Assembly: GCA_030697085.1 (NCBI GenBank)
Contig: JAUYQT010000840.1
Coordinates: 1-6,556, forward strand
Length of the DNA: 6,556 nt
Source of the DNA: Azonexus sp.
Lineage (GTDB): Bacteria; Pseudomonadota; Gammaproteobacteria; Burkholderiales; Rhodocyclaceae
Direction: 5' to 3'
Under the pieces are notes generated by a model. It worked only from the letters and a program-made list of their open reading frames with translations, had not been told where the DNA came from and made no database searches. Positions within the stretch are counted from its first letter, which is position 1, and every line of letters begins with the position of its first letter. Positions 1-5,484 of this stretch are shown here, in pieces. Made by a program: the position numbers and the translations under genes.

Positions 1-351
1 ATGTGCGCCATCGGCCGGGCGCTGATGGCCAAGCCGGAAATGATTTTGCTCGACGAACCGTCGATGGGGCTGGCGCCACAGATCGTCGAGGAAATTTTCG
101 AGATCGTCAAAGACCTGAACAGCCGGGAAAACGTCAGCTTCCTGCTCGCCGAACAGAACACCATGGTCGCGCTGCGCTACGCCGACTTTGGCTACATTCT
201 CGAAAATGGCCGGGTCGTGATGGAAGGCGATGCCGAAGAATTGAGGACCAATGAGGACGTCAAGGAGTTCTATCTCGGGCTGAGTTCGGGCGAGCGTAAA
301 TCGTTTAAAGACGTCAAACATTACCGGCGGCGTAAACGCTGGCTCTCCTGA
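1..351 (+). CDS. livF: LivF-type ABC transporter ATP-binding protein, 3' part
   Basis: This is the C-terminal half of the second ATPase subunit of a branched-chain amino acid (HAAT family) ABC importer, which hydrolyses ATP on the cytoplasmic side of a LivH/LivM-type permease. The visible 116 residues begin just after the expected ABC signature (residues MCAIGRALM normally follow it). The Walker B motif ILLDEPSMGLAP is at visible residues 15-26, with the catalytic Asp-Glu at 18-19. The switch region reads LLAEQN (48-53), with Gln where most ABC ATPases have His, which is typical of LivF. The ATG at position 1 is an internal Met: family members are about 235-260 residues, so the true start lies upstream of the window. 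The protein ends in a strongly basic tail (RRRKRW). The next gene encodes a CoA ligase, so the transporter may import aromatic or other organic acids rather than leucine; that is inference. Confidence 0.93.
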   Translation: MCAIGRALMAKPEMILLDEPSMGLAPQIVEEIFEIVKDLNSRENVSFLLAEQNTMVALRYADFGYILENGRVVMEGDAEELRTNEDVKEFYLGLSSGERKSFKDVKHYRRRKRWLS

Positions 352-362
352 GGTGGTCGCAG

Positions 363-418
363 CGCGCCCTTCGGGCGGCGTTGTCAGCCGGCTTTTGCAT
401 AAAGCCCACGGCGTGGGC
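363..418 (+). other. Small overlapping hairpins after livF
   Basis: The 186-nt gap between livF and the ligase gene holds three short stem-loops. One has a 5-bp stem (365-369 with 373-377). One pairs GGCTTT at 390-395 with AAAGCC at 401-406. One pairs GCCCAC at 404-409 with GTGGGC at 413-418. The last two share bases 404-406 and so exclude each other. None is followed by a clear run of T, so they are weak candidates for a livF terminator or attenuator. No convincing -35/-10 pair was found for the downstream gene. Confidence 0.3.
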
Positions 419-537
419 CTCCGCCTTGCCCTGAGTGGCAATTTTGCGCGCACGGGCTAACCCTCCCTCTGCTTAATCGCTTAAAACTTGAAGTTACTGC
501 TGGCCTTGCGGTCAACCGGAAAAAACGGAGCAAAAAA

Positions 538-1767
538 ATGAGCTTTTACGACCCGCTTGAAACCCGCGACCCGGCCGAGCGCGAGGCGGATTTAATGGAC
601 AAACTGGCGCGGCAGGTGGCGCACGCCAAGGAAACAACGCATTACTATTTTCAGGCACTAGCCGGGATTAATCCTTTCGAGTGCGCCACACGCGAGGCCT
701 TGGCGAAACTACCGCTGACGCGCAAACGCGACCTGATCGAACTGCAGCAGAAATTTCCGCCTTTTGGTGGTTTGAACTCATTGCCGCGCCACAAGGCGAA
801 GCGGGTTTTTGCCTCGCCCGGGCCGATCTACGAAATGCAGGGCAAGGACACTGATCCCTGGCGCATGGCGCGCGTCTTGTACGCCGCCGGTTTTCGCAAT
901 GGCGATCTGATTCACAACTGTTTCTCTTACCATTTCACCCCCGGCGCCTTTATTTTTGAAGGCGGCGCGCGCAAGCTGGGCTGTACAGTTTTTCCCGGCG
1001 GCACCGGGCAGACCGAGCAGCAGGTGCAGGCGATCACTAAATTGAAGCCGGAAGGCTACGTCGGCACACCGTCTTTTCTCCGCATCATTGTCGAAAAAGC
1101 TGAAGAACTCGGCGCTGATATCTCCTCGTTAGCCAAAGCCTGTGTCTCGGGCGAAGCGCTGCCCGGCGTAACGCGAGACTGGTTGAAAGCACGCGGCATT
1201 TCGGTACGCCAATGCTATGCAACGGCTGATATCGGCGCAATCGCCTACGAGACCGAGGCCGAAGAAGGTCTGGTCATTGAGGAGGAGTTACTCGTCGAAA
1301 TCGTCCGTCCAGGCACCGGTGATCCGGTTGAGCCAGGTGAAGTCGGCGAAGTGGTCGTCACCACTTTCAATGCCGATTACCCACTGATCCGCTTCGCCAC
1401 CGGTGACCTTTCGGCCATCATGCCCGGGCGTTCGTCTTGCGGACGGAGCAATCTCCGGCTCAAAGGCTGGCTCGGGCGAGCAGACCAAACGACCAAGATC
1501 AAAGGCATGTTCGTACATCCGGAACAGGTGGCAGATATTGCCCGGCGGCATCCGGAAATTCACCGCATGCGCCTGGTCGTCGACAACCCTGGCGGCCAGG
1601 ATCGCATGGTGCTGCATTGCGAAATTGAGGCGGGTAAGGAAGCACTCGACAAATCAGTGATTGCCAGCCTGCGCGAAGTGACCAAATTGCGCGGCGAAGT
1701 GGCCTTTTCAGCCCCCGGGGGCTTGCCCAATGATGGCAAGGTGATCGAAGATAGCCGGGTCTATTGA
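538..1767 (+). CDS. PaaK-like phenylacetate-CoA ligase family protein (adenylate-forming)
   Basis: This 409-residue adenylate-forming enzyme resembles phenylacetate-CoA ligases, which activate a carboxylic acid with ATP and transfer it to CoA in the cytoplasm. Visible landmarks are a GYVGTPSF segment (173-180), the YATADIGAIAYE segment (227-238, in the place of the A5 motif), YPLIRFATGDL with the ATP-ribose-binding Asp290, the hinge GWLGRADQTTKIKG (310-323) and the near-terminal NDGK with Lys401 in the place of the A10 catalytic lysine. Length is close to the roughly 430 residues of PaaK. The phosphate loop is atypical: FASPGPIYEMQG (91-102) stands where PaaK has a Ser/Gly/Thr-rich SSGTTG loop. 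The start ATG at 538 is preceded by GGAG at 527-530. The gene follows livF in the same direction, which suggests uptake coupled to activation of an organic acid. The family is clear; the substrate cannot be read from the sequence. Confidence 0.88.
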   Translation: MSFYDPLETRDPAEREADLMDKLARQVAHAKETTHYYFQALAGINPFECATREALAKLPLTRKRDLIELQQKFPPFGGLNSLPRHKAKRVFASPGPIYEMQGKDTDPWRMARVLYAAGFRNGDLIHNCFSYHFTPGAFIFEGGARKLGCTVFPGGTGQTEQQVQAITKLKPEGYVGTPSFLRIIVEKAEELGADISSLAKACVSGEALPGVTRDWLKARGISVRQCYATADIGAIAYETEAEEGLVIEEELLVEIVRPGTGDPVEPGEVGEVVVTTFNADYPLIRFATGDLSAIMPGRSSCGRSNLRLKGWLGRADQTTKIKGMFVHPEQVADIARRHPEIHRMRLVVDNPGGQDRMVLHCEIEAGKEALDKSVIASLREVTKLRGEVAFSAPGGLPNDGKVIEDSRVY

Positions 1768-1779
1768 CCCGGGCTTTTT
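1753..1779 (+). terminator. Intrinsic terminator overlapping the ligase stop codon
   Basis: Bases 1755-1761 (CCGGGTC) pair with 1766-1772 (GACCCGG) around a TATT loop, and two more pairs form beyond a bulged G at 1773. Five T residues follow (1775-1779). The ligase stop TGA (1765-1767) sits in the loop and right arm. This is a typical rho-independent terminator, but it ends only one base before the ATG of the next gene. Confidence 0.7.
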
Positions 1780-1780
1780 C

Positions 1781-2278
1781 ATGCGCATCCTTCTTGTTGT
1801 TCTGGCCCTGCTGGCCACACCGGCGCTGGCGATTGAGCCCGTGCTGCGTCCTTCTGCCCGCTTGCTCTTCAAGCAGCCAGAACTGCTCCAGGCGGGCAGT
1901 TGTGTGGTTTACGAGGAGGGCGGTAGTGGCTGGATCGCCACCGAGCCGGTCTACTACCTGAAAGGTCAGATCGTTTCGGCTGAAATTCGCACCCGCCATC
2001 TCGGCAAATGCCCGCTGGTATCGGGCAAAAACATGGCGCAATACAGTCGCGAAGAATTCAATCGACACGCCAAAGCCTTCCCTTGCGTCGCGCCGGATGT
2101 ACCGGAGCGTGACGAGCAGATCGGTATCGTCCGGGTGCGGGTCAACGATTGGGAAACGCCCTATGCCAAACGGACCGAAAACGCCGGCCGCTTGTACCGA
2201 GCCGCTTTCATCGACCAAGCATTGGCAAAAAACATGGAAATCGAACTCGAAGCCGACCTGCTCAGCGTTTGCGAGTAG
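1781..2278 (+). CDS. Secreted small four-cysteine protein, function unknown
   Basis: The 165-residue product begins with a clear Sec signal peptide: Arg2, a hydrophobic core LLVVLALLA, and an Ala-Leu-Ala cleavage site at residues 15-17. The mature form of about 148 residues is therefore probably periplasmic. It has four cysteines (41, 77, 102 and 164), which could form two disulfides. There are no lipobox, transmembrane segments or catalytic motif that I recognise. The start at 1781 is chosen because the signal peptide begins there and the next in-frame Met (residue 85) is far inside. There is no Shine-Dalgarno sequence: the ATG directly follows the T-run of the upstream terminator. The stop TAG (2276-2278) is the first three bases of the heptamer array. 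The gene is convergent with the CaiB-family gene. I do not recognise the family. Confidence 0.8.
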   Translation: MRILLVVLALLATPALAIEPVLRPSARLLFKQPELLQAGSCVVYEEGGSGWIATEPVYYLKGQIVSAEIRTRHLGKCPLVSGKNMAQYSREEFNRHAKAFPCVAPDVPERDEQIGIVRVRVNDWETPYAKRTENAGRLYRAAFIDQALAKNMEIELEADLLSVCE

Positions 2279-2471
2279 CTGTTAGTTATTAGCTGTTAGT
2301 TATTAGCTGTTAGTTATTAGCTGTTAGTTATTAGCTGTTAGTTATTAGCTGTTAGTTATTAGCTGTTAGTTGCTAGTTGCTAGTTGCTAGTTGCTAGTTG
2401 CTAGTTGCTAGTTGCTAGTTGCTAGTTGCTAGTTGCTAACCACTAACCGCTAACCACTAACCACTAACCAC
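2276..2471. repeat. 28-unit heptamer tandem repeat array in three blocks
   Basis: The array is 196 bp, exactly 28 consecutive 7-mers in perfect phase, all beginning with TA. Block A (2276-2366) has seven TAGCTGT units alternating with six TAGTTAT, giving a 14-bp higher-order unit. Block B (2367-2436) is ten perfect TAGTTGC copies. Block C (2437-2471) has four TAACCAC and one TAACCGC. Block C read on the other strand is TTAGTGG-like, close to TTAGTTA/TTAGCTG of block A, so the two ends have opposite orientation and can partly base-pair. The array starts on the stop codon of the upstream gene and runs into the 3' end of the convergent CaiB-family gene. It is AT-rich against a GC-rich background. 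There are no unique spacers, so it is not a CRISPR. Confidence 0.97.
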
Positions 2472-3629
2472 TCCATTGGCGACTAGATGGCTAACTTCGG
2501 TCTCGGACAAACCCAGCCCTGACAGAATTTCGCGGCTATTTTCGCCCAATAGCGGCGGTGGATTCTGAATCGTCCCGGGCGTGCGTGACAGGCGCGGCGT
2601 GGGCGCCGGTTGGCGCACTCCGGCAATATCGACAAAAGCCTCCCGGGCCAGATTGTGCGGGTGCGACGGCGCTTCTCGCATGGTCAAAACTGGCCAGACG
2701 CAATCATCCGTGTGATCAAACAGGGCTGCCCAGTGAGCGCGAGTTTGCTGTTTGAATAGCTCGACAAGCCGTTGCTGCATCCTCGGCCAGCGCGTTGTGT
2801 CATATTGCGGGCCGGCGAAATCGGGGTCGTCGCCCAAGCCCAGGCGCTCGATGAAGGTGGCGTAAAACTGTGGTTCCAGTGGGCAAACGCTAATCCATTG
2901 AGCATCCGCGCATTCGTAAACGTCGTAAAACGGTGCGCTCGAATCAATTGCGCAGTGACCCTCCCACTCACCCAGCGCATCCAGGTTGAACAATCCATGC
3001 GCCAAAACGGCGGCGCCTTCACACATCGCGGCGTCAATCACCTGCCCTTTGCCACTACGTTGCGTTTCCAGCAAGGCGCAGGCAATGCCCCAGGCGAGCA
3101 TCAATCCGCCACCGCCCATATCGCCAACCAGCGTTGGTGGCGCCCAAGGCGCACCGCCATGACGGCGCCCGGCATCGAGGACGCCGGCAATCGCCGCATA
3201 GTTGGCATCATGTCCGGCGCGCGCCGCGAGCGGACCGGTTTGCCCCCAGCCGGTCATCCGCCCATAAATCAGGCGCGGGTTCTGCTGCAGGCAAATCTCC
3301 GGACCAAAACCGAGGCGCTCCATGACGCCAGGGCGAAAGCCTTCAATCAGTACATCCGCTGCCGCAATCAGTTTAAAAACGACATCTTTGGCGGCCGGGT
3401 GCTTGAGGTCGATACAAAGTGAGCGCTTGCCACGATTCGCCACTGCTTTGCGTCCACCGCCAAACAACTGTGAGGCAAAAGTGCCGCCGGCACGCTCAAG
3501 CAGCGTCACCTCTGCGCCCATATCGGCGAGCAGCATGCCGCAAAAAGGGCCAGGGCCGATGCCGGCGAATTCGACTACTTTGATGCCAGCGAGTGGGCCG
3601 CGTGCTTTTGTTGACGATAAGTTTTGCAT
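2457..3629 (-). CDS. CaiB/BaiF CoA-transferase family III protein, alpha-methylacyl-CoA racemase-like
   Basis: This 390-residue protein belongs to the CaiB/BaiF (class III CoA-transferase) superfamily. The N-terminal PLAGIKVVEFAGIGPGPFCGMLLADMGAEV (12-41) is typical of the alpha-methylacyl-CoA racemase branch, which epimerises 2-methyl-branched acyl-CoA esters during breakdown of branched fatty acids, isoprenoids or steroids. Residues matching the mycobacterial racemase catalytic set are visible: His140 in GHDANY, Asp170 in VGDMGGGG, and Glu252 in PLEPQF. The spacing of His to Asp, 30 residues, equals the H126/D156 pair of that enzyme. Length is within the usual range of roughly 360-400. The start at 3629 has only a weak GGA upstream. 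The last four residues (VVSG) and the stop TAG are encoded by heptamer array units. The racemase call is favoured over CoA transfer, but other family III reactions remain possible. Confidence 0.88.
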   Translation of the reverse strand: MQNLSSTKARGPLAGIKVVEFAGIGPGPFCGMLLADMGAEVTLLERAGGTFASQLFGGGRKAVANRGKRSLCIDLKHPAAKDVVFKLIAAADVLIEGFRPGVMERLGFGPEICLQQNPRLIYGRMTGWGQTGPLAARAGHDANYAAIAGVLDAGRRHGGAPWAPPTLVGDMGGGGLMLAWGIACALLETQRSGKGQVIDAAMCEGAAVLAHGLFNLDALGEWEGHCAIDSSAPFYDVYECADAQWISVCPLEPQFYATFIERLGLGDDPDFAGPQYDTTRWPRMQQRLVELFKQQTRAHWAALFDHTDDCVWPVLTMREAPSHPHNLAREAFVDIAGVRQPAPTPRLSRTPGTIQNPPPLLGENSREILSGLGLSETEVSHLVANGVVSG

Positions 3630-3674
3630 GATGATCCGAATCGAGGGTTGGATGGCTGCGGGTCGTGTATTGTC

Positions 3675-3703
3675 TGGCCCGATAAAACCACATTATCGGG
3701 CCA
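3675..3703. promoter_or_regulatory. Perfect 11-bp inverted repeat in the divergent intergenic region
   Basis: TGGCCCGATAA (3675-3685) is perfectly complementary to TTATCGGGCCA (3693-3703) around a 7-nt spacer. The repeat lies between the divergent starts at 3629 (-) and 3814 (+), about 45 bp from the first and 110 bp from the second. No T-run follows on either strand, so a terminator is unlikely. An operator for a dimeric regulator or an RNA hairpin in a 5' leader are the main options. I could not find confident -35/-10 boxes around it. Confidence 0.55.
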
Positions 3704-3800
3704 CTTCCATACGGCCTGAAAGGCTTGATAGATTGCCGGCAAGCATGACGCCGACGAAGGCCTCAGGCACAACTGAGGTTGGCATACGAAAAAGCCGTCA

Positions 3801-3806
3801 AGGGAG
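3801..3806 (+). promoter_or_regulatory. Shine-Dalgarno site fixing the start at 3814
   Basis: AGGGAG lies 7 nt before the ATG at 3814. The reading frame stays open for about 490 nt further upstream, but that stretch runs antisense to the CaiB-family gene and has no matching signal, so this site decides the start. Confidence 0.8.
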
Positions 3807-3813
3807 CTTGCTC

Positions 3814-4419
3814 ATGAACAAGAATATCGACGAACTGCTGCTACGAATTCACGAGCTACAGGATGAACTCGAGGCAGAGTACTGTCGGACACGCGATGAG
3901 TGGATGCAGAAGAAACAGGCGTTGGCTGATGAGTTCTTACGTCAGCAGCGCCGCTACAAGACCGGCCTGTTCCGCTACCTGCGGCATAGCCGCATCCTCG
4001 TTCTCCTGACGGCACCGCTCATCTACCTCGGCTGGATTCCTTTCCTGCTGATGGACGTCTTCGTCAGCGTTTATCAGACAATCTGCTTTCCGATCTACCG
4101 CATTCCCAAAGTACGACGTTCTGAATACATGATTTTCGATCGCCAGGACCTGCCCTACCTGAACATCATCGAAAAATTCAACTGTTTCTATTGCTCATAC
4201 GGCAACGGTGTCGCGGCTTACACCCGGGAAGTGGCGGCCCGCACCGAACAATACTGGTGTCCGATCAAACACGCCCGGCGAATGAAAGCGGCGCATGAGT
4301 ACTATCCGGATTTCTTCGATTATGGCGACGCCGAGGCCTTTCAGCAGGGACTTGAACGCCTGCGCCGGCAGACCGAAAAACAGATTCACACCAAGGATAA
4401 GGAAAGTACGAATGAATGA
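3814..4419 (+). CDS. Conserved-looking membrane protein with CxxC and CPIKHA motifs, function unknown
   Basis: The product has 201 residues. It opens with a charged, Leu/Glu-rich helix likely to form a coiled coil (about 4-48), followed by a hydrophobic stretch of one or two membrane segments (about 61-93). After this comes a hydrophilic part with the dense segment IEKFNCFYCSYGNG (119-132) and RTEQYWCPIKHA (143-154). Cys124, Cys127, Cys149 and His153 look like a possible metal- or cluster-binding set; that is inference. The C-terminal 30 residues are charged and helical. A strong AGGGAG site precedes the start. The gene overlaps the next one by 8 nt, so the two are probably translationally coupled. 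I recognise the general look of a conserved hypothetical family but cannot name a function. Confidence 0.85.
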   Translation: MNKNIDELLLRIHELQDELEAEYCRTRDEWMQKKQALADEFLRQQRRYKTGLFRYLRHSRILVLLTAPLIYLGWIPFLLMDVFVSVYQTICFPIYRIPKVRRSEYMIFDRQDLPYLNIIEKFNCFYCSYGNGVAAYTREVAARTEQYWCPIKHARRMKAAHEYYPDFFDYGDAEAFQQGLERLRRQTEKQIHTKDKESTNE

Positions 4420-4945
4420 TCGGGCCTGGCTATTTGTTTACGGATCATTGCTCAATAACCAGAGCGCCGCTCGCGTCCTCGGCCGACCAGCCGGGAGCTA
4501 CGTCCCGTATTGCCTGAGGCGGGCATCCTTGCTCTGGTCGTCACCGCAAAAAGTACGTTTGCTCAGCGACCACAGTGTATTTGTTGCCTCATCCTTGAAC
4601 ATTGATCTCAACGCGGCTGACGACCGTTGCGCTCAGGGCGCCCTGCTGGAAGTAAGCAGCAACGAAATCGCCAATCTGCTGATCCGTGAAAATGGCTACA
4701 GCCTGATCAATATTGAAGAGCGCATGGCGGCGGAGTATCCCGGGCGGGCCTACGTGTTTGCCGATCTACGCAGCAATGCGCGCGAGACGGTTGTCATGCA
4801 GGCTTACCTTGAGCGCGTACTGGATGGCGCCAACTCGCAGGGCGAGGCATTTGAAACAGCCTACCGCCAAGGCTTGCCCGCGCCCAAGCACATCATTGAG
4901 GGCAACTTCGAGTTCTTCGACGCCGCCCATCAGCGCCTTGTTTGA
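4412..4945 (+). CDS. Gamma-glutamylcyclotransferase-like (GGCT/ChaC fold) protein
   Basis: The 177-residue protein carries the hallmark LFVYGSLLN (residues 7-15), whose YGSL loop binds the gamma-glutamyl group in the GGCT/AIG2/ChaC fold. A second motif RENGYSLINIE (92-102) resembles the REx2GY segment of ChaC proteins, where the Glu acts as catalytic acid/base; here this is Glu93 with Tyr96. Members of the fold release 5-oxoproline from gamma-glutamyl peptides such as glutathione, but many have no proven substrate. The start ATG (4412) lies inside the end of the previous gene, with AAGGA at 4399-4403 eight bases upstream. Longer in-frame starts within the previous gene are unlikely. The next gene follows after 25 nt. 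The fold is fairly secure; the substrate is unknown. Confidence 0.8.
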   Translation: MNDRAWLFVYGSLLNNQSAARVLGRPAGSYVPYCLRRASLLWSSPQKVRLLSDHSVFVASSLNIDLNAADDRCAQGALLEVSSNEIANLLIRENGYSLINIEERMAAEYPGRAYVFADLRSNARETVVMQAYLERVLDGANSQGEAFETAYRQGLPAPKHIIEGNFEFFDAAHQRLV

Positions 4946-4970
4946 AACTAAATTTACTGGAGACAAATAG

Positions 4971-5402
4971 ATGTCGGAAGATCTGGTCAGCACGCTGGGG
5001 CTGATCGCCAACGCGGCGACAGCGATTGGGTTGTTTTTTACGGCGATTCAAGTCAGACAGGGGTCGCGCACCAGTCAGGGGCAGTTTCTACTGACGCTTG
5101 ATCAGCAACTGTCGACATTTGACGACATTTACCTCCGTCTGCGCGCTTACCATGAAGCCGGCAAGGAGTGCGAAGCGCTGAATGCCGACGAGTTGCTTCG
5201 GGTGCGTGAATACATGGGGTTTCTCGAAATAATCGAGATTCTCATCGAGGGCAAGAGCATCTCCGAAGGCGATTTCAGGGCAATTTTCGGCCACCGGGTT
5301 GTCGCTTTGCGGAATAACCGCCAGGTACGGGAAGAGATTCTTGCCGCGGCACCGCACAAATGGGTCAAGTTCTCGGCCTTGAGCCAACGCATGAGCCAGT
5401 AA
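4971..5402 (+). CDS. Small membrane-anchored protein, function unknown
   Basis: The 143-residue product has one hydrophobic segment near the N terminus (about 8-28, LGLIANAATAIGLFFTAIQV) followed by about 110 mostly helical, charged residues likely to be cytoplasmic (Arg29, Arg33). The layout, a single N-terminal anchor followed by a helical domain with Phe/Leu-rich segments (YMGFLEIIEILIEG, 81-94), recalls small DUF-type membrane proteins, but I cannot assign a family. GGAGA at 4959-4963 lies 7 nt before the ATG. It is probably the third gene of the operon starting at 3814. The last codons (Ser-Gln-stop) are the first unit of the second tandem array. Confidence 0.8.
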   Translation: MSEDLVSTLGLIANAATAIGLFFTAIQVRQGSRTSQGQFLLTLDQQLSTFDDIYLRLRAYHEAGKECEALNADELLRVREYMGFLEIIEILIEGKSISEGDFRAIFGHRVVALRNNRQVREEILAAAPHKWVKFSALSQRMSQ

Positions 5403-5452
5403 GCCAGTAAGCCAATAAGCCAGTTGGCGGTTGGCGGTTGGCAACTGGCCAA
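5393..5452. repeat. Second short tandem array: four octamers then four heptamers
   Basis: Four octamers run from 5393 to 5424 (GAGCCAGT, AAGCCAGT, AAGCCAAT, AAGCCAGT). Four heptamers follow without a gap at 5425-5452 (TGGCGGT twice, TGGCAAC, TGGCCAA). The first part carries GCCA and the second its complement TGGC, so orientation flips inside the array. GCCAGTT at 5419-5425 can pair with AACTGGC at 5443-5449. The array begins in the last two codons of the + strand gene and ends at a hairpin terminator. It is shorter and more degenerate than the array at 2276-2471 but built the same way. Confidence 0.85.
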
Positions 5453-5458
5453 AACCCG

Positions 5459-5481
5459 GCCCGGCGTGGCGCCGGGCTTTT
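5459..5481 (+). terminator. Hairpin terminator between convergent genes
   Basis: GCCCGGCG (5459-5466) pairs perfectly with CGCCGGGC (5470-5477) around a TGG loop and is followed by TTTT (5478-5481), a strong rho-independent terminator for the cassette that ends at 5402. An AAAA run at 5451-5454, 4 nt outside the stem, gives a weaker T-run on the other strand, so it may also stop transcription of the minus-strand operon, whose last codon is at 5485. Confidence 0.88.
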
Positions 5482-5484
5482 CTC

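Noticed and set aside
419..537. Sigma-70 or sigma-54 promoter before the ligase gene
   Set aside because: TTGAAG near 488 has no partner -10 at proper distance, and the GG/GC spacing of sigma-54-like stretches is wrong.
1499..2218. 239-residue - strand open frame across the ligase end and secreted protein
   Set aside because: Overlaps two + strand genes with clear motifs or a signal peptide; no recognisable domain of its own.
2276..2471. CRISPR array
   Set aside because: Units are contiguous 7-mers with no unique spacers, and no cas genes are nearby.
2772..3422. 216-residue + strand open frame
   Set aside because: Lies wholly antisense to the conserved CaiB-family gene; a shadow of GC-rich codon bias.
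3322..3813. Upstream extension of the 3814 gene to an open frame beginning at 3322
   Set aside because: This part is antisense to the CaiB-family gene and low in recognisable protein features, and a strong Shine-Dalgarno site marks the ATG at 3814.
4295..4411. Longer N terminus for the GGCT-like protein
   Set aside because: It would lie inside the preceding gene; the YGSL motif sits near residue 10 from the ATG at 4412, as expected for the family, and a Shine-Dalgarno site fits that start.
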